Part shown: in pieces, positions 32,152-42,000 of the stretch | Layout: each line of letters starts with the position of its first letter | How positions within the stretch are numbered: the first letter of the stretch is position 1 | Assembly (NCBI GenBank): GCA_013360675.1 | Contig: JABWBB010000012.1 | Span: forward strand, 1 to 60,315 | Source of the DNA: Phycisphaerales bacterium | GTDB taxonomy: Bacteria > Planctomycetota > Phycisphaerae > Phycisphaerales > UBA1924 | DNA: 60,315 nucleotides | Direction: 5' to 3' | Notes under the pieces: model-generated | Told to the model about the DNA's origin: nothing | The model's input: the letters and a program-made list of their open reading frames with translations, nothing else | Databases searched by the model: none | Translations under genes and position numbers: made by a program

Positions 32152-33869
32152 GCCGCCTAGGGAACCAGGAAGGTCGGTCGGGGGGCGTCTGTGCCGGCGT
32201 GGACGAACGCGCCGGTCAGGTGCACGTGGTGATCGCTCGCCTGGGCGAGGCCTGGTCGATCGTCGAGGGGCGATCATTGCCCATCGAGGACAAGGCCTCG
32301 CTGGAGAACCTGCTGACGCAGCATCACGTGACTCGGGTGATCCGCGTGGCGCCGGCGACGCAGAGCGTCTGCCGCGTCGTGAGCGTGCCGCCGGGTCAGC
32401 CCGAGCAGCAGGCCTCCACGCTGACACTCTTGGCGGAGGCGGAACTGCCCGAGACGGTGCCTTCTCATCGGCGTGCGGGGGGGATTGTTCCCGATGTGGT
32501 CCGCGGGCCCGAGCGTACCGCGATGCTCACGGGGTGGCTGCCCGCGTCCTCTTCCGCGTTGCTCACCGCCGAAATCCGCGAGGACTGGGCCACCGCGCCC
32601 GCGGCGTTGGCGATGCTCAAGCGAGATGCGGCCCTGGCGGCCTGGGCTGATCCGACCAGCGGCGCGATGGTGGTGATCTGTGCCGGACCGCGTCGGACGA
32701 TCTGCCGCACGCTGCGCGAGGTCGCCGATGACCGGCACGCATGGCGCAAGGCGTTGGAGAGTGCCATCGAAGAGACGGCCAAGGCCGCCGAGATCCGAAG
32801 CGAGGTCGAGATCGCCGACGGGCTGATGCTGAGCGACGCCGCGGTGCGTGCGCTCGCGGGTGAAATCAAGGGTTTCCGCAGCGATCCGGCCTGGCTCGAG
32901 AAATACGCCCTGGCGCTGGGCGCGGTCCTGCTGGGTGACGAGCGTCAGGCGGCGACGGCCACCCTGGCGGGGCTGTCGGTCGAGCCGCGGGTTGCGCCAC
33001 GAGCACCGGGCGTGCGCATGATCGAGCGTTTGCATGATGCACGCGTCGCGATGTGGGTCCTGGCCGCAGCGCTGGCGGGCGTGCTGCTGATCCCGATGGG
33101 AGCGGCGTACGCGAGGCTCCTGCTTCTCGACATGCGGACGCAACGCCTGGCCGGGACGCAGGACAAGACCGAGGAAATCACTCGCACAGCGAAGCTGTAT
33201 GAAGAACTCGACAAGCAGCGTCTGCCCATGACCAAACTTCTGGCGGATGTCGCCGGTGCCGCCCCCGTGGGGGTGGTCGTCGAGAACGTCCGCTTGTCGA
33301 AGGAGCAGGGGCTGAGCGTGCTGGGCACCGCGGAGACGCGAGAGAAACTCAACGCCTTCCAGGCCAACCTGAACAAGACGCGCGTGCTCTCTCGGGCCAC
33401 GATCAATCGTTCCGAGGCAACGTCCAGCGGCGGGGTCACCTTTGACATGACCGCTCAGATCACCCAGCCTCACCTGAGCGTCAAGCCCATCGAAGACCTC
33501 GGCGGAAAGTCATTGGCCGAGGTGCTCTATGGAGAGGGTGCCACGAACGATGCCTTCAGCGGGGCGGTCGGCGGGGAGAATGGCCGGCGTACCGGCACGC
33601 GTCGTCCTCCCAGTGCAACGGGTTCTTCTTCCGGACCCACGACGAGCGGCGACACTTCGCGTCGCCCGACGCCGGTCTCGACGGAGCCCCCGTCGCCATT
33701 GACGGATGCGGCGATCGCGGCGATGGATCGGGCCACGCTGACCAAGGAGTTCGCCAACCGGCGGACGTTTGGGCAGCGTAATCCGGGTTTGGATCAGACA
33801 ACGAAGCAGCGCCTGGATGACGAGGTGCGCAAGCTGCGTGAACGCATGTCCGCGGGGGGTGGATCATGA
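32148..33869 (+). CDS. gspL: GspL-like protein (PilM-PilN-like composite)
   Basis: A 573-residue protein. Residues 1-275 read as an actin-fold PilM/GspL cytoplasmic domain (VCAGVDERAGQVHVVIARLGE, VVSVPPGQPEQQASTLTLLAEAELP). A single membrane helix follows (about 302-325, MWVLAAALAGVLLIPMGAA), then a PilN-like coiled coil and ferredoxin-like domain (LLADVAGAAPVGVVVENVRLSKEQGLSVLGTAETREKLNAFQ). A Ser/Thr/Pro-rich linker and a charged helical tail end it. GspL binds GspE and GspM at the inner membrane. Assignment rests on architecture and position; ATGA overlaps on both sides. Confidence 0.75.
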   Translation: MSRLGNQEGRSGGVCAGVDERAGQVHVVIARLGEAWSIVEGRSLPIEDKASLENLLTQHHVTRVIRVAPATQSVCRVVSVPPGQPEQQASTLTLLAEAELPETVPSHRRAGGIVPDVVRGPERTAMLTGWLPASSSALLTAEIREDWATAPAALAMLKRDAALAAWADPTSGAMVVICAGPRRTICRTLREVADDRHAWRKALESAIEETAKAAEIRSEVEIADGLMLSDAAVRALAGEIKGFRSDPAWLEKYALALGAVLLGDERQAATATLAGLSVEPRVAPRAPGVRMIERLHDARVAMWVLAAALAGVLLIPMGAAYARLLLLDMRTQRLAGTQDKTEEITRTAKLYEELDKQRLPMTKLLADVAGAAPVGVVVENVRLSKEQGLSVLGTAETREKLNAFQANLNKTRVLSRATINRSEATSSGGVTFDMTAQITQPHLSVKPIEDLGGKSLAEVLYGEGATNDAFSGAVGGENGRRTGTRRPPSATGSSSGPTTSGDTSRRPTPVSTEPPSPLTDAAIAAMDRATLTKEFANRRTFGQRNPGLDQTTKQRLDDEVRKLRERMSAGGGS

Positions 33870-34468
33870 CGCTGATCGAGCAGATGGCTCGACTCCCGCG
33901 GGCCGCACGGTGGGCACTGATCGCTGTCGGTGTCATCGTGGCGTACTTTGCCGTGATCGAGCCCGCGCTGAATCACCTCAACAGCCTGCGCGCAAGGGTC
34001 TCGGCGAAGGAGGCGATCATCGCGAACGCCGTCCGCGACAAGCCCAAGATCGACTCGGCTAGCGCGACGATCCGGCTGGGCGTCGGCCGATACGGCCAGA
34101 TCGGCTTCAACTTCAGCGACGAGGTGGATACGCGTTCGACGACGTTTAACCAGGAAGTCGCCGCAATATTGCGCACGCACGGCGTGGGTCAGCACACGAG
34201 CACGACACGCCCGGCCACGCTGGGCACGGGGCCGTTGCTCGACGCGGTCGGCCAGGGTTTCAGGGTTGAGCGTTTGATCAACGAGTACCAGTTTGATGCC
34301 GAGCCCGAGGTGGTGACGGCGGTGCTGGCCGATCTCGAGCGCACGCCGCTGGTCACGGCGATCTCACGCGTGCAGATCCGCAAGGGGGATCCGCGCGAGG
34401 GTCGCAAGGTGAAGGCGACGATCGCGGCCGAGTTATGGTCGCGCACACCCAAGGCGAGAGGACGATGA
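33866..34468 (+). CDS. gspM: GspM/PilO-like inner-membrane protein
   Basis: A 200-residue bitopic protein: short cytoplasmic start, one membrane helix (WALIAVGVIVAYFAVIEPAL, about residues 16-35), a coiled coil (LNSLRARVSAKEAIIANAV) and a ferredoxin-like C-terminal domain (VVTAVLADLERTPLVTAISRVQIRKGD). This is the GspM/PilO layout. It directly follows the GspL-like gene with an ATGA overlap, as in other type II systems. Sequence conservation in this family is low, so position carries much of the call. Confidence 0.7.
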   Translation: MTLIEQMARLPRAARWALIAVGVIVAYFAVIEPALNHLNSLRARVSAKEAIIANAVRDKPKIDSASATIRLGVGRYGQIGFNFSDEVDTRSTTFNQEVAAILRTHGVGQHTSTTRPATLGTGPLLDAVGQGFRVERLINEYQFDAEPEVVTAVLADLERTPLVTAISRVQIRKGDPREGRKVKATIAAELWSRTPKARGR

Positions 34469-35274
34469 CGCCGCAATCCCCGGTGACGATGCGTGACGCG
34501 ATGCGAGGCCTGCGCCCCATCGGGTGGATGGCCTTTGCAACGGCGAGCGTGGCGGGCCTGGTGGCGATCATTTCGATCTGGGGGGTCGTCGCGACCCTCT
34601 TTGGCCCTTCACCCCGGATCTCAAGCCCCGATGAGCACACGGGCGAACAGGCCAAGAAGTACGCCTCGGCGATCGATGGCTGGGCGTTGCAGCTGGATCG
34701 GCGCAGCCTGTTCTTTGTTCCCGGCGCGCCGACACCGCCGCCGGACCCCGAGCCGTCGAACGAGCCGGATCGCCCGCCGCCGCCCCCGTCGAGTTATGCG
34801 GGCCCGTCGCTGATCGCGATGATGAACGATACGGCGTTTTTCACGGATGGTCGGAGATTGGCGGCGGGAGGGCCTCGCGACGGGGACCTTCGCGTGGTGC
34901 GGCTGGATCCGCCGTGGGAGGCGACGCTCGAGTGGAAGGGCGTGGAGTTCGCGGTTCCGTTGTTCGGGCGCGATTCCACGGTGGCGCCCAAGTCGTACAA
35001 ATCGCCAGAGCCAAGGCCAGAAGACGAGCCCGCGCGCCCATCGACACGCCCGGCTGCGCCAACCGCAGAACCAACGCCCTCGGGTGATGTGCAACCCGCG
35101 ATCGTTCCGCCGACACCGGCCAACACCGAACCCGCAACGCCCGAGCCGGTCATGCCCGAGCCCGAACCAGCACCCGAACCGCCCGCCACCGAGCCTGAAC
35201 AACCGGCGCCCCCACCCGAGACGCCCCCCACCGAACCGACCCACGTTGGCCCACAGAAGGACGAGCCGCGATGA
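34465..35274 (+). CDS. GspC-like protein with proline-rich tail
   Basis: A 269-residue protein with one membrane helix (MAFATASVAGLVAIISIWGVV), a short domain with AIDGWALQLDRRSLFFVPG, a Pro-rich linker, then a small beta-rich segment (LIAMMNDTAFFTDGRRL ... WEATLEWKGVEFAVPLFG) that could be a homology-region domain. The last 85 residues are Pro/Glu/Thr-rich (EPEPAPEPPATEPEQPAPPP). Its place just before the secretin gene matches GspC, which links inner membrane to secretin, but the similarity is weak. ATGA overlaps on both sides. Confidence 0.55.
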   Translation: MTPQSPVTMRDAMRGLRPIGWMAFATASVAGLVAIISIWGVVATLFGPSPRISSPDEHTGEQAKKYASAIDGWALQLDRRSLFFVPGAPTPPPDPEPSNEPDRPPPPPSSYAGPSLIAMMNDTAFFTDGRRLAAGGPRDGDLRVVRLDPPWEATLEWKGVEFAVPLFGRDSTVAPKSYKSPEPRPEDEPARPSTRPAAPTAEPTPSGDVQPAIVPPTPANTEPATPEPVMPEPEPAPEPPATEPEQPAPPPETPPTEPTHVGPQKDEPR

Positions 35275-37787
35275 TGAATTCCTGCACTTTGAAAACACGG
35301 CTCGGTATCTGGATGCTTGCGGCTGTTGCCGGGCTGCCGATCTGCACGATGGCGATGACGCAAGATCAACCCGAAGCGGCTAAACCCGACGCCCCTCGGG
35401 AAGAGGCTGCCACGCCTGCGACGCCGCCACCGGCGAAGCTGGGGTTCAAGAACGCGACGGTCGAGCAGATCATCCCATTCATCGTCGAGGTGACGGGTAA
35501 GGTCGTGATGCCCCAGCGTGACGTGATGTCGCGCCAGATTACGATCCTGAGCGACACTCCGCTCGAGCGCCGAGCCGCGCTCGATTTGCTTTTTCTTGCG
35601 CTCCAGCAAAACGGCGTGGCGGTCGTTGAGACGGAGACGACGATCACGCTGCGCGACATCGGCGAGGTGACGCGCCAGGATGTTCCGGTCATCGCGGGGA
35701 ACGTGAGCACGCTGGATCGCACCGACCTTGGCACGATCGTGCAGAAAGTGTTTGCGCTGCGGAACTCGACGGCGAAGAACATCGGCGACATCCTGAAGGA
35801 CGCACTGCCCGATTTTGCCAAACTGACGGTCGATGAAGAAAGCAATCAGATCGCAGTCATGGCCAATGTGGGCATTGTGCAGCGCGTGGAGCGGCTGATC
35901 ACCTCGCTCGATCGCCCCGCCGCGGGCGCGGTGCAGGCCGAGACGTTCCGCCTGCGTCACGCCGACGCCGAGGCCGTCAAGACCAACATCGAAGAACTCT
36001 TCAGCGGCGGGGGCACGACACGCACCGGGAACAACCAACGTGGCGGCCAGCAGCAGGGGGGCGGACGCGGTGCTCAGCAGCCGCAACAGCAGCCCTTCTT
36101 CAGGTTCGCGGGCCTTGGCGGCGGGCAGGAGGGCGCCACGGCTTCCACGGGCGAACTGCGCGTCTCGGCCAACACTCAGCAGAACTCGGTGACGGTCGTG
36201 GCCGATCCGGCGATTCTCAATCAGATCCGCCAGCAGATCGACACGCACTGGGACCTGCCGCTGCCTGAAGAGGCCGTGGTTCCCAAGACGTATGACCTGC
36301 GCAACACCGATCCGGTCAAGGTCCGCGACCTTCTCGAAGGGCTCTTCGGACGAGGCACATCGGCCCCGCGCACGACTGGCGGCGGAGGTGGCGGCGGTCA
36401 GAACCAGCAAGCCGCGGGAGCGACCCAGGGCGTTGGACGTCTTGCCGGGCAGTTCTCGTTCCAGGCGATTCCGGAATCCGGGCGATTGGTCGTGGTGAGC
36501 AAGTCACCCGACAATCTCTCGGTGATCGACAAGATCATCGAGGATCTCGACCAGCCGCAGTCGGTGGGGCTCCCCGCGATCATCGAACTCAAGCACGCCT
36601 CGGCGGAGGACCTGGCCGAGCAGCTCAACACACTGCTTGCGCAGGACGGCACGCTGGCGCAGATCCGGCGCTCGGAATCGGGCCTGACCCAAGCCTCGGC
36701 GAACGTCAGTCCCTTCGCCACGCAGCAGGACACCGCTCAGGCAGACCCCACCGCACAGCAGGCGCAGGCCGGCACGATCTCGTTCTGGTGGCAGCGATCT
36801 CGCCCGCCGACGGATCGTCGCAACTCGTCGAACCTGGTCGGGCTTCTGCGCATCGTTCCCGTGTGGCGGCAGAACTCGCTGATGGTAATTTCGCCCCCCG
36901 AATATCGCCAGTCGATCATCGAGCTGATCGAGCAGCTCGACCGTCCTGGGCGCCAGGTGCTCATCTCGGCGATCGTCGCCGAGATCTCTCGCGATGATTC
37001 GACCGCCCTGGGCCTGCGCTGGTCGAGCCAGACGATCACCCCTACCAGCGGCGACAACTCGATCAGCCTGGGAGCCAACGCCTCGGGCACGCGCAACGAC
37101 TTCGCCACGAGCCTGTTCAACACCTCGGTGCTCAACGCCGACGTCAACCTGAACATGCTGCTCCAGGCGTTGTCGGAGAAGACCGCCGTTACGATTCTCT
37201 CAGAGCCCAAGGTCTTCACCGCCGACAACCAGGAGGCGACGTTTTTCGACGGGCAGGACATCCCCTTCGTGAACGAGCTTCAGAGCACGAACCAGGGCAA
37301 CCCGATCCAGAGCTTTGAGTATCGGGCGGTTGGGTTGCAGCTGCGGATCCGTCCGCGGATCACGCCCAAGCGTGATGTCGACCTCCGCGTCAACCTGCAA
37401 CTGGCGTCGATCGCCCCGGGCCAGACGGTGCAGAACGCGCTGATCGTCGATCGGCGTGAGACCACGACGCAACTGATCCTCAAGGACCGCCAGACGATCG
37501 TCATCTCGGGCATCCTGCGCAGCGTCGATTCAAACATCGTGCGCAAGGTGCCGCTGCTGGGCGACATCCCGATCCTGGGTGAACTCTTCAAGAGTCGCGA
37601 GACGCAGCGCACGAACACCGACCTCATGGTCTTCATCACCCCCCTGGTGATCGAGAACCCCGAAGAGGCCGACGAGATGAACGAGACCTATCGCAAGCGT
37701 CTCGAAGAGCGCCGCAAGGAACTCAAGCACGACCAGATGGAAACCGTGCCGGGCGCGACCAAGGAGCCCGCGGAGCCCAAGGAATGA
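35271..37787 (+). CDS. gspD: Type II secretion secretin GspD
   Basis: An 838-residue outer-membrane secretin. A signal peptide ends near residue 28. N-domains begin at LGFKNATVEQIIPFIVEVTGK and repeat at LRHADAEAVKTNIEELF, YDLRNTDPVKVRDLLEGLF and LKHASAEDLAEQLNTLL. The secretin domain runs from VLISAIVAEISRDD to VPLLGDIPILGELFKSRETQRTNTDLMVFITPLVI. Two Gly/Gln-rich insertions, of about 45 and 30 residues, interrupt the N-domains (FSGGGTTRTGNNQRGG..., TTGGGGGGGQNQQAAG...), which is unusual but known for large secretins. ATGA overlaps on both sides. Confidence 0.95.
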   Translation: MMNSCTLKTRLGIWMLAAVAGLPICTMAMTQDQPEAAKPDAPREEAATPATPPPAKLGFKNATVEQIIPFIVEVTGKVVMPQRDVMSRQITILSDTPLERRAALDLLFLALQQNGVAVVETETTITLRDIGEVTRQDVPVIAGNVSTLDRTDLGTIVQKVFALRNSTAKNIGDILKDALPDFAKLTVDEESNQIAVMANVGIVQRVERLITSLDRPAAGAVQAETFRLRHADAEAVKTNIEELFSGGGTTRTGNNQRGGQQQGGGRGAQQPQQQPFFRFAGLGGGQEGATASTGELRVSANTQQNSVTVVADPAILNQIRQQIDTHWDLPLPEEAVVPKTYDLRNTDPVKVRDLLEGLFGRGTSAPRTTGGGGGGGQNQQAAGATQGVGRLAGQFSFQAIPESGRLVVVSKSPDNLSVIDKIIEDLDQPQSVGLPAIIELKHASAEDLAEQLNTLLAQDGTLAQIRRSESGLTQASANVSPFATQQDTAQADPTAQQAQAGTISFWWQRSRPPTDRRNSSNLVGLLRIVPVWRQNSLMVISPPEYRQSIIELIEQLDRPGRQVLISAIVAEISRDDSTALGLRWSSQTITPTSGDNSISLGANASGTRNDFATSLFNTSVLNADVNLNMLLQALSEKTAVTILSEPKVFTADNQEATFFDGQDIPFVNELQSTNQGNPIQSFEYRAVGLQLRIRPRITPKRDVDLRVNLQLASIAPGQTVQNALIVDRRETTTQLILKDRQTIVISGILRSVDSNIVRKVPLLGDIPILGELFKSRETQRTNTDLMVFITPLVIENPEEADEMNETYRKRLEERRKELKHDQMETVPGATKEPAEPKE

Positions 37788-39052
37788 GCCACGCGGGCCA
37801 GCGTCGGCGTGTCGCCATCACGCTCGCGGGGCTCTGCCTCGTGTTTGCGGGGTGTGTCACCGAGCGTGCGCCCAACAAGCCCGGCCTGACGTATCGCGAC
37901 CCGGCCGCCCCGGTCGGCGGGGGGAGCGCTCCACTCGCCATACCTTCGGGGCCCATCGCCACACCCGCGCCCAATGCCAGCACGCTGACATCGCGCGTGC
38001 AGGTGCCCATCGTTCCGCTGGGGCAGGTGGTGTATGACGGACAGGTTCTGCCATTGGTCTCGCCCGATGGCCGCACCCTCGCGGTGCAGCAGGGCGAGAG
38101 CCCCTCGTGGAGTGCGCTCGTCGCCGCTCCCGATGCGGTGCCCCCGGTGGGGACGCGTCTGGCGATCTATGCCCTCAATGACACGGGCCCGGCTCCCATC
38201 GGAATGATCGAACTCCCGGAAGGGGTCATCCTGGGTCGGGGTGCCGACGATCGCGGCTTTCTCGTAGAGTGGCTTCGCGAGGATTCCTCGCGCTGGATCG
38301 GGCGCGTGCCGTGGACCGGCGGCAACGTCGATTGGCTTGTCAAGGGGGTCGCTGTCTGTGCGCACGCGGTCTTCACGCCGCAGGGTGAACTGGTCTTCAC
38401 CCGTGCCACGGCGGGGGGAGAAGCCGTCGAACTTGTGCTGCGACGAGGCGATGGCGGTGAATCTGTCCGCCGAGCCGCGGGCGGGGCTTATGCCATGCCA
38501 CAGGCGAGCGACGACGGCTCGTCGGTTTTCGTGCTCCGAGCCGGGAGCACTGGGCTGGAGATCGAGGTTCTTCGAATTCGGCGCGATATTCCGGATCGAG
38601 CCGAGTGGGGCGCGGTACTGACGCGCCGCGCGATCGCCGCCCGGGCGGACCGCGAGACGGCGTACCAGATCATGGCCGCGGTGCAGGGTCCGATGCCCAC
38701 CCGGACCGGCATTGAGCGTTCACGCTCATTCGCCTTTCTTGAACCGGCGATCGGTCGCATGGCGATCTTGGATCTCGACGCTGGCGGGACGTTGCCGCTG
38801 GTGGAATCCAGCTTCGCCGCCGCTCGCTGGCAGGAGGGGTACCTGTGCGCGACGCCCAAGGGGCTGATCTACACGCCCTCGCCGCGCACAAGTGGTGTGC
38901 ATGACTCCACTCGTCCCCCGCCCCTGGCCACGATCGTCGATTGGCCGGCGATTCCGCGTGTTCTCGCCGATGGCCGCCGTGTGATCCTCGTGGGTCCTTC
39001 GCCCACCCGCCCCGAGATGCTTACCCTTGCCCGGATCGAGCCCTCCGAATAA
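37784..39052 (+). CDS. Lipoprotein coupled to the secretin gene, beta-propeller-like
   Basis: A 422-residue lipoprotein with lipobox FAGC (Cys24). After a Pro/Ser-rich linker the body shows repeated beta-strand patterns such as LPLVSPDGRTLAVQQ, GELVFTRATAGGEAVELVLRR, ASDDGSSVFVLRAGSTGLEIEVLRI and GRRVILVGPSP, which resemble the 'SPDG' blades of TolB/WD40-type propellers. No catalytic motif seen. Its start overlaps the gspD stop as ATGA, so it is made with the secretin; a pilotin-like or accessory role is possible, but pilotins are much smaller. Confidence 0.7.
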   Translation: MSHAGQRRRVAITLAGLCLVFAGCVTERAPNKPGLTYRDPAAPVGGGSAPLAIPSGPIATPAPNASTLTSRVQVPIVPLGQVVYDGQVLPLVSPDGRTLAVQQGESPSWSALVAAPDAVPPVGTRLAIYALNDTGPAPIGMIELPEGVILGRGADDRGFLVEWLREDSSRWIGRVPWTGGNVDWLVKGVAVCAHAVFTPQGELVFTRATAGGEAVELVLRRGDGGESVRRAAGGAYAMPQASDDGSSVFVLRAGSTGLEIEVLRIRRDIPDRAEWGAVLTRRAIAARADRETAYQIMAAVQGPMPTRTGIERSRSFAFLEPAIGRMAILDLDAGGTLPLVESSFAAARWQEGYLCATPKGLIYTPSPRTSGVHDSTRPPPLATIVDWPAIPRVLADGRRVILVGPSPTRPEMLTLARIEPSE

Positions 39053-42000
39053 CGCCGAGCCCGCGGGTCTACCGTTGGCGGCGTTGAAACACGACCTGAA
39101 CGAACTCGCGATTCGGATCACTCGCTGCCTCGTGCGCGATCGTCGCCGTCTTCAGTCACTGGCGGAGGGGGTGCAGCACGCGGACAAGAACCGCGATGCG
39201 GCCCTGGCCCGGCTCGAGGAGGCCATCCACACGAGCGAGGCCAAGGTCAGCGCTCGCCGAGCGCTCGTGCCCGCGATCCGCTACCCCGATGATCTGCCCA
39301 TCAGCCAGCGCCGGGCCGAGATCGCCGCCGCGATCGAGCAACACCAGGTGGTCGTGGTCTGCGGCGAAACAGGCTCGGGCAAGACGACCCAACTCCCCAA
39401 GATCTGTCTGGAACTGGGGCGGGGTATCCGCGGCATGATCGGGCACACCCAGCCCCGGCGCATCGCCGCCCGGAGCGTGGCCGACCGCGTCGCGCACGAA
39501 CTGGGCGTTCGACACGGCGAGGTCGTCGGCTCCAAGGTGCGTTTCGGCGATCGCACCTCCGACTCCACGCTGGTGAAACTGATGACCGACGGCATCCTGC
39601 TCGCCGAGACGCAGGGCGACCGCGCGTTCGAGCAGTACGACACGATCATCGTCGATGAGGCCCACGAACGCAGCCTCAACATCGATTTCCTGCTGGGTTA
39701 TCTGCGCACGCTGCTGCCCCGGCGCCCCGATCTCAAGGTCATCATCACTTCGGCGACGATCGACCCCGATCGCTTCGCCCGCCACTTCGCCTCGCCCAAA
39801 GGTCCCGCGCCCGTCATCCTTGTCTCGGGGCGAACCTACCCCGTCGAGGTGCGCTACCGGCCGCTCGTGGACGAGGACGCCCGCGACGGCGATGTTGAAG
39901 CGGGCCTGCTCGCCGCGGTTGATGAACTCGCTCGCGAGGGCAGCGGCGACATCCTGGCGTTTTTCAGCGGCGAGCGTGAGATCCGCGACGCGGCCGAGTT
40001 CCTGCGCAAGCACCACACCCCGGGCGACACACGCACCAGCGTGCTCCCGCTCTATGCCAAGCTCTCGGCGTCGGAACAGCAGCGCGTCTTCGAGCCGCAC
40101 GCGGGGCGACGGATCGTGCTGGCGACCAACGTGGCCGAGACCTCGCTCACGGTGCCCGGCATCCGGTATGTGATCGACACGGGCGTGGCGCGGGTCAGCC
40201 GCTACAGCGCGCGGACCAAGGTCCAGCGTCTCGAGATCGAGGCGATCTCGAAGGCGAGCGCCCAGCAGCGCACGGGGCGCTGCGGTCGGTTGGGCCCGGG
40301 CATCTGCATCCGTCTTTATGCGCAGGACGATTTCTCGGCGCGGAGCGAGTTCACCGACCCCGAGATCCTCCGCACCAGCCTGGCCAGCGTGATCCTGCAG
40401 ATGAAGTCGCTGCGCCTGGGACGGATCGAAGAGTTCCCCTTCATCGAGCCCCCAGAGCCGCGGCTGATCCGCGACGGGTACGAAACCCTGCGCGAACTGG
40501 GCGCGGTGGACGAGGCGGATGAACTCACGCCGCTGGGGCGAGATCTCTCGCGTCTGCCCATCGATGTGCGTGTGGGCCGGATGATCCTCGCGGGAGTGCA
40601 GCGCGGCTGCCTGGCCGAGATGCTGGTGATCGCCTCGTTCCTGTCGGTGCAAGACCCACGTGAGCGCCCGATCGATGCCCAGCAGGCCGCCGACGAGCAG
40701 CACGCCCGGTTCCGCAACCCCGAGAGTGATTACCTGGGCATCCTGTCGCTCTGGAACTTCTACCGCGACCAGAAGCGTCACTTGTCGCACAGTAAACTCC
40801 GCGCCCTCTGCCGTGCTTCGTTCCTGTCGTACGTGCGCCTGCGTGAGTGGGAGAACGTGCACCATCAACTCGCCGAACTGGGCGGCAGCATGGGGTGGCA
40901 CGCCAATCGCGAGCCCGCCTTGCCCGACGAGATCCATCGCTCGCTGCTCACCGGGCTTCTCTCCAACATCGGGCGCAAGCGTGAGACGGGCGAGTTTCAG
41001 GGCCCGCGCGGCTTGTCATTTCGCGTCTTTCCGGGGTCGGCCCTCTTCAAGAAGACGCCCGCCTGGGTCATGGCCGGCGAGCTCGTGCGCACGACCCAGC
41101 TCTGGGCCCGCCAAGTTGCGGGCGTCAAGACAGAATGGATCGAAGCCGCGGCGGGGCACCTGCTCAAGCGTTCGTGGTTCGACCCGCACTGGAGCCGAGA
41201 GTCGGGCAAGGCATTCGCCTTCGAGCGACTCTCGCTGCACGGGCTCGACATCGTCGAACGCCGACGCACGCCCCTGGGCCCGCTCGACGCCGCGAAGGCC
41301 CGTGAACTCTTTATTCATCACGCGCTGGTCGAGGGTGACGCCGCCCTCAACGCCCCGGCGATCCGCCAGAACCTGGCGCTGGCCGAAGAGATGCGTGCGC
41401 TCGAGGTTCGCGCCCGGCGGCTGGATCTGCTGGCGGAATCCGCTGCCCGCTTTGCGTTCTACGACCGCGTGCTGCCGCCCGACGTCTGGAGCGTCTCGCT
41501 CTTCGAGGCCTGGCGTGTGCAGCGCGAGCGGGGCAACCCCAAGATTCTCCAGATGTCGATGGGCGATCTGGTCGCCCCGGGCGTCACGCCCCCCACGCGG
41601 GCAGCGTTTCCCGACGCGATCCGCGCCGGCGACGTGACCCTGCCGCTGCGCTATGTCTTCGACGCGGCACAGGATGACGACGGCGTCACGCTCGTGCTCC
41701 CCGTCGAGGCGATGGCCCACGTCGAGCCCGCCCGCCTGGCCTGGCTTATCCCCGGGCTGCTGCGCGAAAAGGTTGAGTTGATCATCAAGAGCCTTCCCAA
41801 GAGCGTGCGACGCCTCATCGCCGGTCCATCCGCCTTGGCCGCCCGCTTTGTCGAGGAGACCCCCTTTGGCGAGGGAGATCTCTTCGAACGGCTGAGCCGC
41901 TTCCTGACCAAGGCGACGAGCGTCGAGGTGCTCGCGCGCGATCTGGCCGCCTCGCCTCTGCCCGTGTACCTGCAGTTCCGTGTTGAGGTCCACGACACCG

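Noticed and set aside
25448..37787. Reading the operon as a type IV pilus system
   Set aside because: GspG has the full DPWGN...GGEG signature and a GspK-type protein is present, with no PilT or PilC/PilY; T2SS fits better, though GspL and GspM look PilM/N/O-like.
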